Made by a program: the position numbers and the translations under genes. The notes below the pieces were generated by a model. The model was not told where the DNA came from and searched no databases. It was given only the letters and a program-made list of their open reading frames with translations. Shown here piece after piece: positions 55,967 through 64,000 of a stretch of 64,000 nucleotides of DNA. Each line of letters opens with the position of its first letter. The stretch's first letter is position 1. Where the stretch lies: NCBI RefSeq assembly GCF_028713855.1, contig NZ_JAQTNN010000010.1, forward strand, positions 53,490-117,489, written 5' to 3'. This stretch comes from Sulfuricurvum sp. Lineage in GTDB: Bacteria; Campylobacterota; Campylobacteria; Campylobacterales; Sulfurimonadaceae.

Positions 55967-56031
55967 TCCCGTTCATGGTGAGCTTGTCGAACCATAAATC
56001 ACCCTTCGACAAGCTCAGGGCGAACGGGAAT
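55965..56031. repeat. long imperfect hairpin repeat at the DUF4105 start
   Basis: Outer arms ATTCCCGTTC (55965-55974) and GAACGGGAAT (56022-56031) are perfect complements, and inner arms TGAGCTTGTCGAA (55979-55991) and TTCGACAAGCTCA (56005-56017) extend the stem. The CTTCGACAAGCTCAGGG core resembles a repeat widespread between genes of many Proteobacteria. It spans almost the whole gap between DUF3015 and DUF4105, and the start ATG of DUF4105 is formed at its edge (GGGAATGAG). Confidence 0.75.
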
Positions 56032-56041
56032 AAATTTATAA

Positions 56042-56488
56042 TTACCCTGCGATTGTAGAAACGTTATCCAATACGGTTGCCATATCGGCTTTTTCACTCG
56101 TATAGATTGCATTGTAGTTTGCTTGAAGCGCTGATGCAAATGCCGCTTTATCTTGAACGTTCAAAAGCTCCGCAAGAGTCGAAACACTTTCACCGTGACC
56201 GATAGCAATCTCACGTGAAAGCTGATCCATATTTGATGCTACAAACTCTGCCGCACGCTCATTCAACACCAAGTTTGCTTTTTTACATCCAGAAGTTCCT
56301 GAAGTAACACCAAATGTTTGGTTCCCCAATGTTCCATTGGTTGTTGCTTGAAGTGCCAACATTACTGCAGAACTGTCATCTTTAATAATTTGTGACCCAA
56401 GTCCGCATCCTGTTTGGCTGTTAACAGTTGCAAAACCTGCTGTGCTAAGTGCAGCAATTGCTGCGATACTGATCAAAACTTTTTTCAT
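56042..56488 (-). CDS. DUF3015 family periplasmic protein
   Basis: 148 residues from the ATG at 56488 (AAGGGG before it): signal peptide MKKVLISIAAIAALSTAGFA, then TGCGLGSQIIKDDSS, LQATTNGTLGNQTFGVTSGTSGC, a pattern typical of DUF3015, with two Cys likely paired, followed by a helical part (RAAEFVASNMDQLSREIAIGHGESVSTLAELL). An upstream ATG at 56560 would add a non-family tail. It precedes DUF4105 in the direction of transcription, a pairing I recall from Pseudomonas and Shewanella. Function unknown. Confidence 0.85.
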   Translation of the reverse strand: MKKVLISIAAIAALSTAGFATVNSQTGCGLGSQIIKDDSSAVMLALQATTNGTLGNQTFGVTSGTSGCKKANLVLNERAAEFVASNMDQLSREIAIGHGESVSTLAELLNVQDKAAFASALQANYNAIYTSEKADMATVLDNVSTIAG

Positions 56489-56538
56489 ATATACCCCTTT
56501 TTTAATAAGAATTAACAGAGAGTATAGAAGAATAAAGC

Positions 56539-57219
56539 TTAAATGTTCCCTATTCTCCACGGATTTTCTCCAAAATTATCTGAAGAAGCTAATTGCAGTC
56601 TCTCTAAAAAACTCTTTCTCGAAATTTCCTTGGCTCCCAAACTTTTGAGATGTTCCGTCGGAACCTGACAATCAATAAAATCATATCCCCATGCTCTCAG
56701 ATGCTCCACCAAAACGGCAAAGGCAACCTTGGAAGCATCAGAAACTTTAGCAAACATCGATTCACCGCAAAACACTCCTCCAACCGATACGCCGTACAAC
56801 CCACCGACTAAAATATCATTTTGATAGGCTTCAATACTGTGAGCATATCCAAGCGCATGCAGCGTTTCATACGCTTCGATCATTTCGGGGACGATCCAGC
56901 TCCCTCTCTGTCCACGGCGAGGGGCAGATGAACATTCACGTATAACCTGTGAAAATGCGGTGTCAAAACAGATTTCAAATTGAGGGATTTTTTTACGTAA
57001 AGAGCGGCTAAGCTTAAAATCGTCTAACTCCAATATAAGCCTCGGATCGGGTGACCACCAAAGAATGGGGTCATTTACACTGTACCAGGGAAAGATTCCT
57101 GAACGGTACGCCATCATAAGCCGTGATGGAGAAAGATCACCTCCATAAGCAAGAATCCCCTCCTCAGCTGCCGATTCGGGATTAGGAAATGCAAGATGAT
57201 GAGTAAGTTTCGGGATCAT
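56539..57219 (-). CDS. aat: leucyl/phenylalanyl-tRNA-protein transferase
   Basis: 226 residues; adds Leu or Phe from tRNA to proteins with N-terminal Arg or Lys, marking them for ClpS/ClpAP. LLAYGGDLSPSRLMMAYRSGIFPWYS-like segment (LAYGGDLS, GIFPWYS), WWSPDPRLIL, FDTAFSQVIRECSSAPR, GTWI-type GSWIVPEMIEAYETLHALGYAHSIE and GVFCGESMFA are the family motifs. Starts within the clpA stop (four-base overlap). Confidence 0.95.
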   Translation of the reverse strand: MIPKLTHHLAFPNPESAAEEGILAYGGDLSPSRLMMAYRSGIFPWYSVNDPILWWSPDPRLILELDDFKLSRSLRKKIPQFEICFDTAFSQVIRECSSAPRRGQRGSWIVPEMIEAYETLHALGYAHSIEAYQNDILVGGLYGVSVGGVFCGESMFAKVSDASKVAFAVLVEHLRAWGYDFIDCQVPTEHLKSLGAKEISRKSFLERLQLASSDNFGENPWRIGNI

Positions 57220-59396
57220 ACCGCATATTCAAAGTGTAGTTGATCTGTGTAATCTACCAAAACTTTTCCCCCGCTGACCAAACGTCCAAACAACATTTCA
57301 TCCACCAGCGGATCTTTGATTTTATCCGAAATAACACGCCCCAGAGGTCGTGCTCCCATCGCTTTATCGTATCCGATTTGTGCGATATACCCTTTCGCCT
57401 TATCCGTCAGGGTTACCATCACTTTTTTCGATTTCAACTGCGTGTTAAGTTCACGGATAAATTTATCGACGATCCCTTCCACTACCTTCATCGGCAATGC
57501 CCCAAACTCGACAATCCCATCAAGACGGTTTCGGAATTCAGGGGTAAAAAACGATTTCATCGCTTCATGCCTAGAAATTGAACTGTCTGCATTGAATCCC
57601 ATTACCGTGCGTTCACTCGCTCCAATATTGGAAGTCATAACAAGTATAACATTAGAGAAATTTGCTTTGAATCCCGTATTATCCGTCAGTGTTGCACTGT
57701 CCATAACCTGCAGAAGAACATTGATCAAATCAGGATGTGCTTTTTCGATCTCATCGAGGAGCAACACCATGTACGGATGCTTACGTACCGTCTCGACCAA
57801 CAATCCTCCCTGCTCAAAGCCCACATATCCCGGAGGGGCACCTATAAGGCGGCTCAGAGCATGTTTTTCCATGTATTCAGACATATCAAAACGCTCAAAA
57901 TAAATTCCCATCGTTTCAGCCAATGATTTAGCCAACTCGGTTTTACCAACCCCTGTCGGACCAGAGAATAAAAAGGAGGCAATCGGTTTTTGAGGAGCAC
58001 TCAGCCCCGCATACGAGCGTTTGATAGATTTCACCACCTGAGCGACCGCATTATCCTGCCCAATCACGAAGGCTTTAAGATCAGCTTCGAGGGAAGCAAG
58101 TTTTTCGCGGTCATCCGCTCCCATTTTTGACGTTGGTACTCCCGTCATTTTTGAAATAATCGCTTCGATATCGTTCGGCGTAACAGTAGTACGTTTGTGC
58201 GTTTTAAGATGGAAGGCCGCTCCCGCTTCATCGATCAGATCAATCGCCACATCGGGTAAAAAACGGTCGGTTATGTATTTTTTAGAGAGTTCCACGGCTG
58301 AACGCAAGGCTTTATCGGTGTATTTAACTTTATGATGTTTTTCATAACGTTCACGAAGTCCTTTAAGAATCAAAAAGCTCTCTTCTTCGCTTGGTTCTCC
58401 CACCTCTATACGGGCAAAACGTCGGCTGAGTGCTCGGTCTTTTTCGAATACACTGCGGTATTCCGCATGAGTTGTTGCCCCCATACATTTCAGGACACCA
58501 GATGCGAGTGCCGGTTTGAGCTGGTTAGACGCATCCATGCTCCCGCCACCCACTGCACCCGCACCTACAATGGTATGAATCTCATCGATAAACAAAATCG
58601 CGTTGGGGTGTTCCGAGGCTTCATCCATTACCGCTTTGAGGCGCTTCTCAAAATCCCCACGATATTTGGTTCCGGCCAGCATCGCGCCCAAATCAAGGGC
58701 AAATATCTCGGCATTTTCGAGCAACGTGGGGACATCTCCGGAGAGAATCCGCAATGCTAACCCCTCCGCAATCGCCGTTTTTCCAACACCCGGCTCGCCG
58801 ATAAGCAGTGGATTGTTTTTCTTCCGACGACAAAGAGTTTGAATTGCACGCTCAATCTCATTGACTCGTCCTACAACAGGATCTATTTTCCCTTTTCTGG
58901 CTTGATCGATGAGATTAATTGCATATTTTTGGAGTGCCCCCTCACTGCGTGAGTCTTCCTGTGCACTCTCTACATCACGATGTGAAATCGCTTCAAGGAC
59001 ATCGACACGGCTGATTCCGTATTCTTCGAGCAGCATACACGCATAGGTATGATGTTCTTCATACACCGCAGCGATCAGATCACCTACATCGGCAACCTCT
59101 TTTTGGGCACTTCGAACATGATGCATCATCCCATCGATCATTCGTGCTAACGCTACCGTCTCAAACGGTTCTTGCTCTGCATCATCCGGTAACGGCTCCA
59201 TCGTTTGCATCAAGTATGCACCCAATGCCTCCCGAATAAGCTCTACATCTGCACCGCATGATTTGATGATGGCTTCACCGTCAGGTGAATTGAGCAATGC
59301 CAACATAACGTGCTCAATTGTGAGATACTCATGACGCTGATGTCTCGCAAACGCAACCGCTTTTTGAAAAATCGCATTCAGTTCTGTACTCACCAT
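57216..59396 (-). CDS. clpA: ATP-dependent Clp protease ATPase ClpA
   Basis: 726-residue double AAA+ unfoldase. N-domain of two repeats (about 1-145), first AAA module with GEPGVGKTAIAEGLA (about 205) and LFIDEIHTIVGAGAVGGGSMDASN, second with GPTGVGKTELAK (about 480), LLDEIEKAHPDLINVLLQ; no long M-domain insert, so ClpA and not ClpB. Acts with ClpP (not in this window) and with ClpS from the preceding gene, two bases away. In C. jejuni the same clpS-clpA-aat order occurs. Confidence 0.95.
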   Translation of the reverse strand: MVSTELNAIFQKAVAFARHQRHEYLTIEHVMLALLNSPDGEAIIKSCGADVELIREALGAYLMQTMEPLPDDAEQEPFETVALARMIDGMMHHVRSAQKEVADVGDLIAAVYEEHHTYACMLLEEYGISRVDVLEAISHRDVESAQEDSRSEGALQKYAINLIDQARKGKIDPVVGRVNEIERAIQTLCRRKKNNPLLIGEPGVGKTAIAEGLALRILSGDVPTLLENAEIFALDLGAMLAGTKYRGDFEKRLKAVMDEASEHPNAILFIDEIHTIVGAGAVGGGSMDASNQLKPALASGVLKCMGATTHAEYRSVFEKDRALSRRFARIEVGEPSEEESFLILKGLRERYEKHHKVKYTDKALRSAVELSKKYITDRFLPDVAIDLIDEAGAAFHLKTHKRTTVTPNDIEAIISKMTGVPTSKMGADDREKLASLEADLKAFVIGQDNAVAQVVKSIKRSYAGLSAPQKPIASFLFSGPTGVGKTELAKSLAETMGIYFERFDMSEYMEKHALSRLIGAPPGYVGFEQGGLLVETVRKHPYMVLLLDEIEKAHPDLINVLLQVMDSATLTDNTGFKANFSNVILVMTSNIGASERTVMGFNADSSISRHEAMKSFFTPEFRNRLDGIVEFGALPMKVVEGIVDKFIRELNTQLKSKKVMVTLTDKAKGYIAQIGYDKAMGARPLGRVISDKIKDPLVDEMLFGRLVSGGKVLVDYTDQLHFEYAV

Positions 59397-59398
59397 GG

Positions 59399-59698
59399 TT
59401 ATGCTTCCTCCATTATCGCTTTAAGAGGAAACCCGTTTTCACGTGCCAGGGTCCCCACTTGATGTACTTTTGTTTCAGCAACTTCATACGGATAGGCTCC
59501 GCATAAACCGCGCCCTTTTTGATGTACTTCAATCATAATACGGTGGGCATCCTGAAAGTTACGACGAAATATCTTCATCAAAATATCAACGACAAAATCC
59601 ATTGATGTATAATCGTCGTTGAGTAAAAAAACATTATACTGCTTCGGATGTTCTAAGATCAAATCTAAACTTGTTGAGTGCTCGTGTTTTGTCGCCAT
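59399..59698 (-). CDS. clpS: ATP-dependent Clp protease adaptor ClpS
   Basis: 99 residues; binds N-degron substrates and delivers them to ClpA. KQYNVFLLNDDYTSMDFVVDILMKIF (the NDDYT motif that binds the N-terminal residue), AHRIMIEVHQKGRGLCGAYPYEVAETKV, fully conserved. First gene of the N-end-rule operon. Confidence 0.95.
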   Translation of the reverse strand: MATKHEHSTSLDLILEHPKQYNVFLLNDDYTSMDFVVDILMKIFRRNFQDAHRIMIEVHQKGRGLCGAYPYEVAETKVHQVGTLARENGFPLKAIMEEA

Positions 59699-59720
59699 GA
59701 TTGAACTATACCGAATCTTT

Positions 59721-60962
59721 TTAAATTTTTGCCGCGTTTACAAAATCGTCTATAATTGCTTCAGCGCTTTCCAAGCCAATCGAAATACGGATAAGTCCTG
59801 CCGTAATCCCTAAAAATTCCCGCGTAGCATCATCAAAATCACGATAAATGGTTGAAGCCATATGCAATCCCAACGTGCGGCTATCCCCAATATTGGCGGT
59901 AATAGTGATGAGTTTTGAGTGATTTAGAAATTCAAAAGCTCTCTCTTTAGACCCCATATCAATCGTAAGGATGGTTCCACAGCCATTTGCAAATTGGCTC
60001 ATATATCGTTCATGATGAGGGTGTGTTGTTAAGCAAGGGTGATTCACATTAAACCCTCTCTCCTGCAAGCCACAGGCCACTGTCTCAACCGTAGTAACGA
60101 TTCGATCCATGCGTAACGGCAATGTTTCCAATCCCAACAGGGTTAGGTAACTTCCAAATCCGTTTGCCGACATCCCGAAATCACGCAATGCCCGCTTTTT
60201 GGCATTCGCTACCAGTGCCATTACTCCCATCTTCTTAATAAATGGGTGGATATCACGGTAACGGTCCCCTTTTAATTTGTCCTCACCTTCAGCAATTGCA
60301 CGGAAGATAACTGCACCACCGAGTGAAGATGCATTACCTGTAATAATTTTGGTGGTCGAATAAACGACGATATCGGCTCCCAACGCTATCGGTACGACGC
60401 TGAGAGGGGTAATGGTATTATCTACCATCAATACAACACCGTTGCGATTTGCAATATCCGCTATTTTTGCGATATCGGGAAGGCGCATATTGGGATTTCC
60501 GACACTCTCTAAAAAGAGTATCTTCGTTGCGGTATTGATCGATTCTTCGATAGCATCAAGCTCATCGACATCGAAAAAATGGGTAGTAATCCCAAATCGG
60601 GTCAACGTCTCTGAAAAATAGGAATAGGTTCCTCCGAACAATCCGCCGATACTGATTATTTCATCACCTGAGCGCAAAAGGCTCAAAGTTGCCATAGCGA
60701 TAGCCCCCATGCCGCTAGAGGCTGCAACCGCACCGACACCACCGTCCATTGAGGCTAAAATTTGCTCCAACTGTGCCGATGTCGGATTCCCGACACGGGC
60801 ATACAGCGGTTTTTTCACCGAACCCTCAAATATTCCTTCACCCGTCTCACTGTTGCCATATCCAAATGACGCCGAGTTAACCATTACCGGGCTGATAGCC
60901 CCCTCTTTTTTTCCCACTTGCTGAACAATGCGGGTTGTAAACTCTTCAAAGCGATTCATCAT
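59721..60962 (-). CDS. PLP-dependent Cys/Met-metabolism enzyme (MetB/MetC/MetY family)
   Basis: About 413 residues, fold type I: YARVGNPTSAQLEQILASMDGG, AASSGMGAIAM, GGLFGGTYSYF, LESVGNPNMRLPDI, DNTITPL (PLP Asp), and YSTTKIITGNASSLGGAVIF with the PLP lysine. Family includes cystathionine gamma-synthase, beta-lyase, O-acetylhomoserine sulfhydrylase and methionine gamma-lyase; the substrate cannot be fixed by eye, though length is nearest O-acetylhomoserine sulfhydrylase. Either of two adjacent ATGs (60962 or 60959) fits the AGG site. Divergent from bioD. Confidence 0.88.
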   Translation of the reverse strand: MMNRFEEFTTRIVQQVGKKEGAISPVMVNSASFGYGNSETGEGIFEGSVKKPLYARVGNPTSAQLEQILASMDGGVGAVAASSGMGAIAMATLSLLRSGDEIISIGGLFGGTYSYFSETLTRFGITTHFFDVDELDAIEESINTATKILFLESVGNPNMRLPDIAKIADIANRNGVVLMVDNTITPLSVVPIALGADIVVYSTTKIITGNASSLGGAVIFRAIAEGEDKLKGDRYRDIHPFIKKMGVMALVANAKKRALRDFGMSANGFGSYLTLLGLETLPLRMDRIVTTVETVACGLQERGFNVNHPCLTTHPHHERYMSQFANGCGTILTIDMGSKERAFEFLNHSKLITITANIGDSRTLGLHMASTIYRDFDDATREFLGITAGLIRISIGLESAEAIIDDFVNAAKI

Positions 60963-61009
60963 CAAACCTGTATTAAAATTGGACAATTATAACCTAAAAG
61001 GCTCTCTCA

Positions 61010-61663
61010 TTGTCTAAACGAATTTTCGTAACCGCGACCAACACCAATATCGGTAAGACTTATACTTCGCAGTTACTGATAGCTGCACTCAGTCGTATGG
61101 GATTACGTGTCGGTGTTTACAAACCGATCGAAACCGGCGTTACCACTATTGCACCCGATGGGAATGCCCTTTTTCAAACGGCTTTACTCTACAATCCTGC
61201 ACTTGAATCGTTAACGTTAGAGGATATTGTAACGCTCCAATTATCCCTTCCTGCCGCCCCCTTTGTTGCCAATAACGGGAAAGTAGTCGATTTGAGTATC
61301 TTTGACAAAGCGTTAACCAAAATCGAAGCCCTTTGCGATATTGTCATCATCGAAGGGGCAGGCGGGCTAATGGTTCCGATCGATGAAAAAACCATGATGA
61401 TTGATTTACCTCGATATTTCAATGCAGTAACCCTTTTGGTCTCCCATTGTCATCTCGGATGCATTAACGATACGCTACTGAGCATTAAAGCGCTTGAAGA
61501 TGCCGATTTATCTTTTGTATGGGGCCTAAACTGCCGTACTGACGATACTGATTTTGAAATGACATCACTCCCTTATTTCACTCATCGATATAAAACTATC
61601 TATCAGATAAACAGAGATATTGATACCATAGCCAAAGTACTTTTAGATACAATTACATCATAA
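61010..61663 (+). CDS. bioD: dethiobiotin synthase
   Basis: 217-residue ATPase closing the ureido ring of biotin. P-loop [17 protein letters not shown] (TNTNIGKT), YKPIETGV, and [21 protein letters not shown] are hallmarks. TTG start with AAAAGG eight bases before; -10-like TATAAC in the divergent gap. Sixteen bases before pyrB, so probably co-transcribed with pyrB and pabB. Confidence 0.94.
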   Translation: MSKRIFVTATNTNIGKTYTSQLLIAALSRMGLRVGVYKPIETGVTTIAPDGNALFQTALLYNPALESLTLEDIVTLQLSLPAAPFVANNGKVVDLSIFDKALTKIEALCDIVIIEGAGGLMVPIDEKTMMIDLPRYFNAVTLLVSHCHLGCINDTLLSIKALEDADLSFVWGLNCRTDDTDFEMTSLPYFTHRYKTIYQINRDIDTIAKVLLDTITS

Positions 61664-61679
61664 ATATGAGGGAAAATAC

Positions 61680-62549
61680 ATGAAACATCTTATCCGTACA
61701 GACGACTTTACAACCGAACAAATTCTTCAGGTACTACAGGATGCGGAACACTATTTAGCGGGGCAATTCGATCCAATCCTCAAAGAAAAAATCATTATTA
61801 CCCTCTTTTTCGAAAACTCCACCCGAACCAAAAGCTCTTTTGAAATCGCCGCCAAACGTCTCGGGGCCGAAGTTGTTCATCTCGATGTCCAAAAAAGCTC
61901 AACCCAAAAAGGGGAAAGTCTCGTCGATACCGCAGCCAACCTCGATGCTATGGGACCACACGCTATGATAGTCCGTCACGCCCACGCCGGCGTCCCGAAT
62001 ATCCTTGCCGAACATACCCACGCTTCGATCATCAATGCCGGGGACGGTGCCCACGCCCATCCGACGCAGGCACTTCTCGATCTCTTTACCCTTCGCCGTC
62101 ACTTCGGAGATGTTAAGGGCAAAAAAATTGCTATCGTCGGTGATATCAAAAATTCTCGTGTCGCCAACAGTAATATCGAATTATTGACCCGTTTCGGTAT
62201 GGAGATTACCCTCGTTGCCCCACCCCACTTTCTCCCCGACAGCAACCTTAAAATGACCCATAACCTCCATGATGTTATCGATAATGTTGATGCAATCATG
62301 TCTCTACGCACCCAAACCGAGCGCCACTCACATCAAACGTATGGATCACTCAAAGATTACGCCAGCGATTTTTGTATCACCCAAGAACTCGTCGGCAATA
62401 GAGATCTGATACTCCTTCATCCGGGACCGGTTCACCGCAATATCGATATCGATGATATGATGCTAAAAGATCCTCGCTGCAAAGTCTTGGAACAGGTCAG
62501 AAATGGGGTGGCAATCCGGATGGCTGTCCTAAAAGCACTTATCGCCTAA
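61680..62549 (+). CDS. pyrB: aspartate carbamoyltransferase catalytic subunit
   Basis: 289 residues; carbamoylates aspartate in pyrimidine synthesis. [15 protein letters not shown] (carbamoyl-phosphate site Ser47-Thr-Arg-Thr), [13 protein letters not shown] (mobile-loop Lys), [35 protein letters not shown] and [12 protein letters not shown] are all present. It is a short catalytic chain; no pyrI regulatory gene is adjacent, so a class with unregulated trimers or a Dho partner is possible. Confidence 0.95.
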   Translation: MKHLIRTDDFTTEQILQVLQDAEHYLAGQFDPILKEKIIITLFFENSTRTKSSFEIAAKRLGAEVVHLDVQKSSTQKGESLVDTAANLDAMGPHAMIVRHAHAGVPNILAEHTHASIINAGDGAHAHPTQALLDLFTLRRHFGDVKGKKIAIVGDIKNSRVANSNIELLTRFGMEITLVAPPHFLPDSNLKMTHNLHDVIDNVDAIMSLRTQTERHSHQTYGSLKDYASDFCITQELVGNRDLILLHPGPVHRNIDIDDMMLKDPRCKVLEQVRNGVAIRMAVLKALIA

Positions 62550-63484
62550 TGATTCAACATTTCAGTTCTCTCGTATCATCGGGAGTGCCTTGTTTTTTTT
62601 ATACCGATTTTACGGGAGAAACTTTCCATTGTTTCACATTAGATGAACTTGATAAAGAAGATGTTGAGTTTGCATTTAACAGCGATTCGAATGAGACAAA
62701 TACTCCTCACAAACCCTCTTTCTCACCTATTTCAATAGAGAACTACCGCCAAAAATTTAAAGTCATTCAAGAACATATCAAATGTGGAAATACTTACCTG
62801 CTCAATTTAACACAACCAACTCCTATTGAATCTGATTTCACACTAAAAGAAATTTATACGATGGCACATGCATCGTATAAACTTAGGGTGAGAGATCAGT
62901 TTGTCTGTTTCTCTCCCGAACCATTTATTACAATCGAAGAAAACACTATCCATACTTATCCCATGAAAGGGACAATTGATGCCTCATTACCTAATGCAAT
63001 TGATGCAATATTAAATGATCCAAAAGAGATTGCCGAGCATACAATGATCGTTGATCTTCTTCGTAATGATTTAGGAATCATCGCAAAAAAGATAACTGTA
63101 GAAAAATTCCGCTATATCACAACAATAGATACAGGAGACAAAAAACTTCATCAAGTTAGTTCTCATATATCGGGTTTGTTAGATAGCCACTGGAAAGATA
63201 ATGCTGGAATACTCATTTCTGCACTGTTACCTGCGGGAAGCATCAGCGGTACGCCAAAGCGAAAAACAGTTGCTCTTATAAAAGAGATCGAAGAATATGA
63301 TCGAGGCTATTTTACAGGTATCTTTGGCCATTTCGACGGCAAAAACCTTTACAGTGCCGTAAGTATCCGCTTTATAGAAAAAATCAATGGAAAACTAATA
63401 TATAAAAGTGGTGGTGGAATTACGGCAGATAGTACAGAAGAGAGTGAATATAAAGAAATGATCGATAAAGTATATATACCTTAA
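62549..63484 (+). CDS. pabB: aminodeoxychorismate synthase component I
   Basis: 311 residues, chorismate-binding enzyme family, making aminodeoxychorismate for folate. HIKCGNTYLLNLTQPTPIE (loop K/G-N-T-Y), FVCFSPEPFI, TYPMKGTIDAS, EIAEHTMIVDLLRNDLG, ALLPAGSISGTPKRKTVALIKEIEEYDRGYFTGIFGHFDG and SVSIRFIEKI match PabB rather than TrpE/MenF (PAGSISGTPKRK). Short because the N-terminal domain is reduced, as in many Campylobacterota. Start shares a base with the pyrB stop (TAATG). Confidence 0.93.
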   Translation: MIQHFSSLVSSGVPCFFYTDFTGETFHCFTLDELDKEDVEFAFNSDSNETNTPHKPSFSPISIENYRQKFKVIQEHIKCGNTYLLNLTQPTPIESDFTLKEIYTMAHASYKLRVRDQFVCFSPEPFITIEENTIHTYPMKGTIDASLPNAIDAILNDPKEIAEHTMIVDLLRNDLGIIAKKITVEKFRYITTIDTGDKKLHQVSSHISGLLDSHWKDNAGILISALLPAGSISGTPKRKTVALIKEIEEYDRGYFTGIFGHFDGKNLYSAVSIRFIEKINGKLIYKSGGGITADSTEESEYKEMIDKVYIP

Positions 63485-63723
63485 CGAACACTCAATTGCG
63501 ATTTAATTTGTGCTAGAGTTTTTGATCCAATGCCTTTAACATTGACCAATTCATCCACACTTTTAAAGCCACCGTGAGATTTACGATATTTCATGATCTC
63601 TTGCGCTTTGGCAGGACCGACACCATTAAGTGTTTGTAACTGTGCCGAGTTAGCAGTATTAATATTAATCGTAGCAAATGCAAATGTAAAGAGAAGAAAG
63701 AGAAGGGAAAGTATTCTAACCAT
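63481..63723 (-). CDS. ComEA-like helix-hairpin-helix DNA-binding protein
   Basis: 80 residues: signal/anchor helix (RILSLLFLLFTFAFA), then two helix-hairpin-helix units, LQTLNGVGPAKAQEIMKYRKSH and VDELVNVKGIGSKTLAQIKSQL, the ComEA pattern used for capture of incoming DNA in natural transformation. Short ComEA-like proteins lacking the SLBB part are common. Overlaps pabB by four bases, convergent. Whether competence genes exist elsewhere cannot be seen. Confidence 0.88.
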   Translation of the reverse strand: MVRILSLLFLLFTFAFATININTANSAQLQTLNGVGPAKAQEIMKYRKSHGGFKSVDELVNVKGIGSKTLAQIKSQLSVR

Positions 63724-63883
63724 ATTTAACCTCTAAAAATAAATTATACTATTGTACCTAGAATAGAGGGAATTGTCAAATAAAGTATATAGATTGATTT
63801 CTAACAGTTAAGATTGCGATTGGTTTTTGATTAATAAAAAGTGAGGGATTTTAAAAAGTAGTATTTGAGGAATTAAATCTGAG

Positions 63884-64000
63884 GCCAGGCGGCGACCTAC
63901 GTTTCCACACCTGAAAGATGCAGTATTATGAGCGATGAGGGTCTTAGCTTCCGGGTTCGGAATGGGACCGGGCGTTTCCCCCTCTCTATAGCCACCTGAA
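63884..64000 (-). rRNA. rrf: 5S ribosomal RNA (5' end at or past the window edge)
   Basis: On the minus strand the sequence starts CAGGTGGCTATAGAGAGG, runs through CCCATTCCGAACCCGG (loop B/C core), GCATCTTTCAGGTG-type segment and GTAGGTCGCCGCCTGG. The two ends pair as the terminal stem (CAGGTGGC with GCCGCCTG). Boundaries are approximate; the 23S gene should lie just outside to the right. The 157 bases between it and the comEA-like gene hold nothing clear. Confidence 0.93.

Noticed and set aside
1..64000. CRISPR arrays, insertion sequences, prophage or integrase genes
   Set aside because: No spaced short repeats with regular spacing, no transposase or recombinase motif, and no phage protein found on either strand by reading.

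Overview
The window looks like a chromosomal segment of a free-living Campylobacterota (Epsilonproteobacteria), probably of the Sulfuricurvum/Sulfurimonas type. The basis is protein resemblance and gene orders that, from memory, match Campylobacter jejuni: pssA / Psd-like / ftsH / prmA / cheY, rplY / pth / LptFG permease / lysA / HAD / pheA / hisC / fliF / fliG / fliH / dxs, clpS / clpA / aat, serS / TPR protein, waaC / lpxL, and an Mla/Iam-type lipid transporter. Genes that C. jejuni lacks or that differ (6-phosphofructokinase, PilT, ovothiol genes, many sensory proteins) point to a free-living relative. The species call is inference. Genes are tightly packed, many overlap, and no stretch above 300 bases lacks a gene.

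Layout. 1-3.5 kb: small lipoprotein, purH, a hypoxanthine-DNA glycosylase and a D,D-carboxypeptidase. 3.6-10.4 kb: a His-rich small protein with a TonB receptor, then a four-gene MCE/Mla transporter translationally coupled to pfkA. 10.4-13.8 kb: epimerase-like protein, cytochrome c, serB pair and metF. 13.8-15.6 kb: a small accessory island between metF and serS, made of two inserts (a BrnT-like toxin/antitoxin pair, then an orphan YefM antitoxin with a membrane protein) bounded by direct repeats of the metF-end/serS-promoter sequence. 15.6-28.7 kb: serS, a large TPR protein, phospholipid genes, ftsH, prmA, cheY, hisA/hisH, a PDC sensor protein, LPS genes and dUTPase.

28.7-31.9 kb: a three-gene operon that looks like a minimal ovothiol/5-thiohistidine pathway (OvoA without its methyltransferase domain, an OvoB-like PLP lyase and a small flavoprotein). 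32-36.1 kb: a TonB receptor divergent from a YfiR-like protein and a diguanylate cyclase. 36.1-39.3 kb: a GGCT-domain membrane protein and a NIT-domain chemoreceptor with a perfect FNR/CRP-type box near -41.5 of its predicted start. 39.3-54.1 kb: pgeF, then a long collinear run, read leftwards, from tal and pilT through rplY, pth, lysine/aromatic/histidine genes and the flagellar basal-body genes to dxs. 54.1-61 kb: a DUF4105/DUF3015 pair, the N-end-rule operon clpS-clpA-aat and a Cys/Met-metabolism PLP enzyme. 61-64 kb: bioD-pyrB-pabB, a ComEA-like protein and the 5S rRNA end of an rRNA operon running in from the right edge.

The most unusual features are the doubly invaded metF-serS junction and the compact thiohistidine operon. 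No CRISPR array, transposase, integrase or prophage gene was seen. Family assignments come from motif recognition, and no database was searched.
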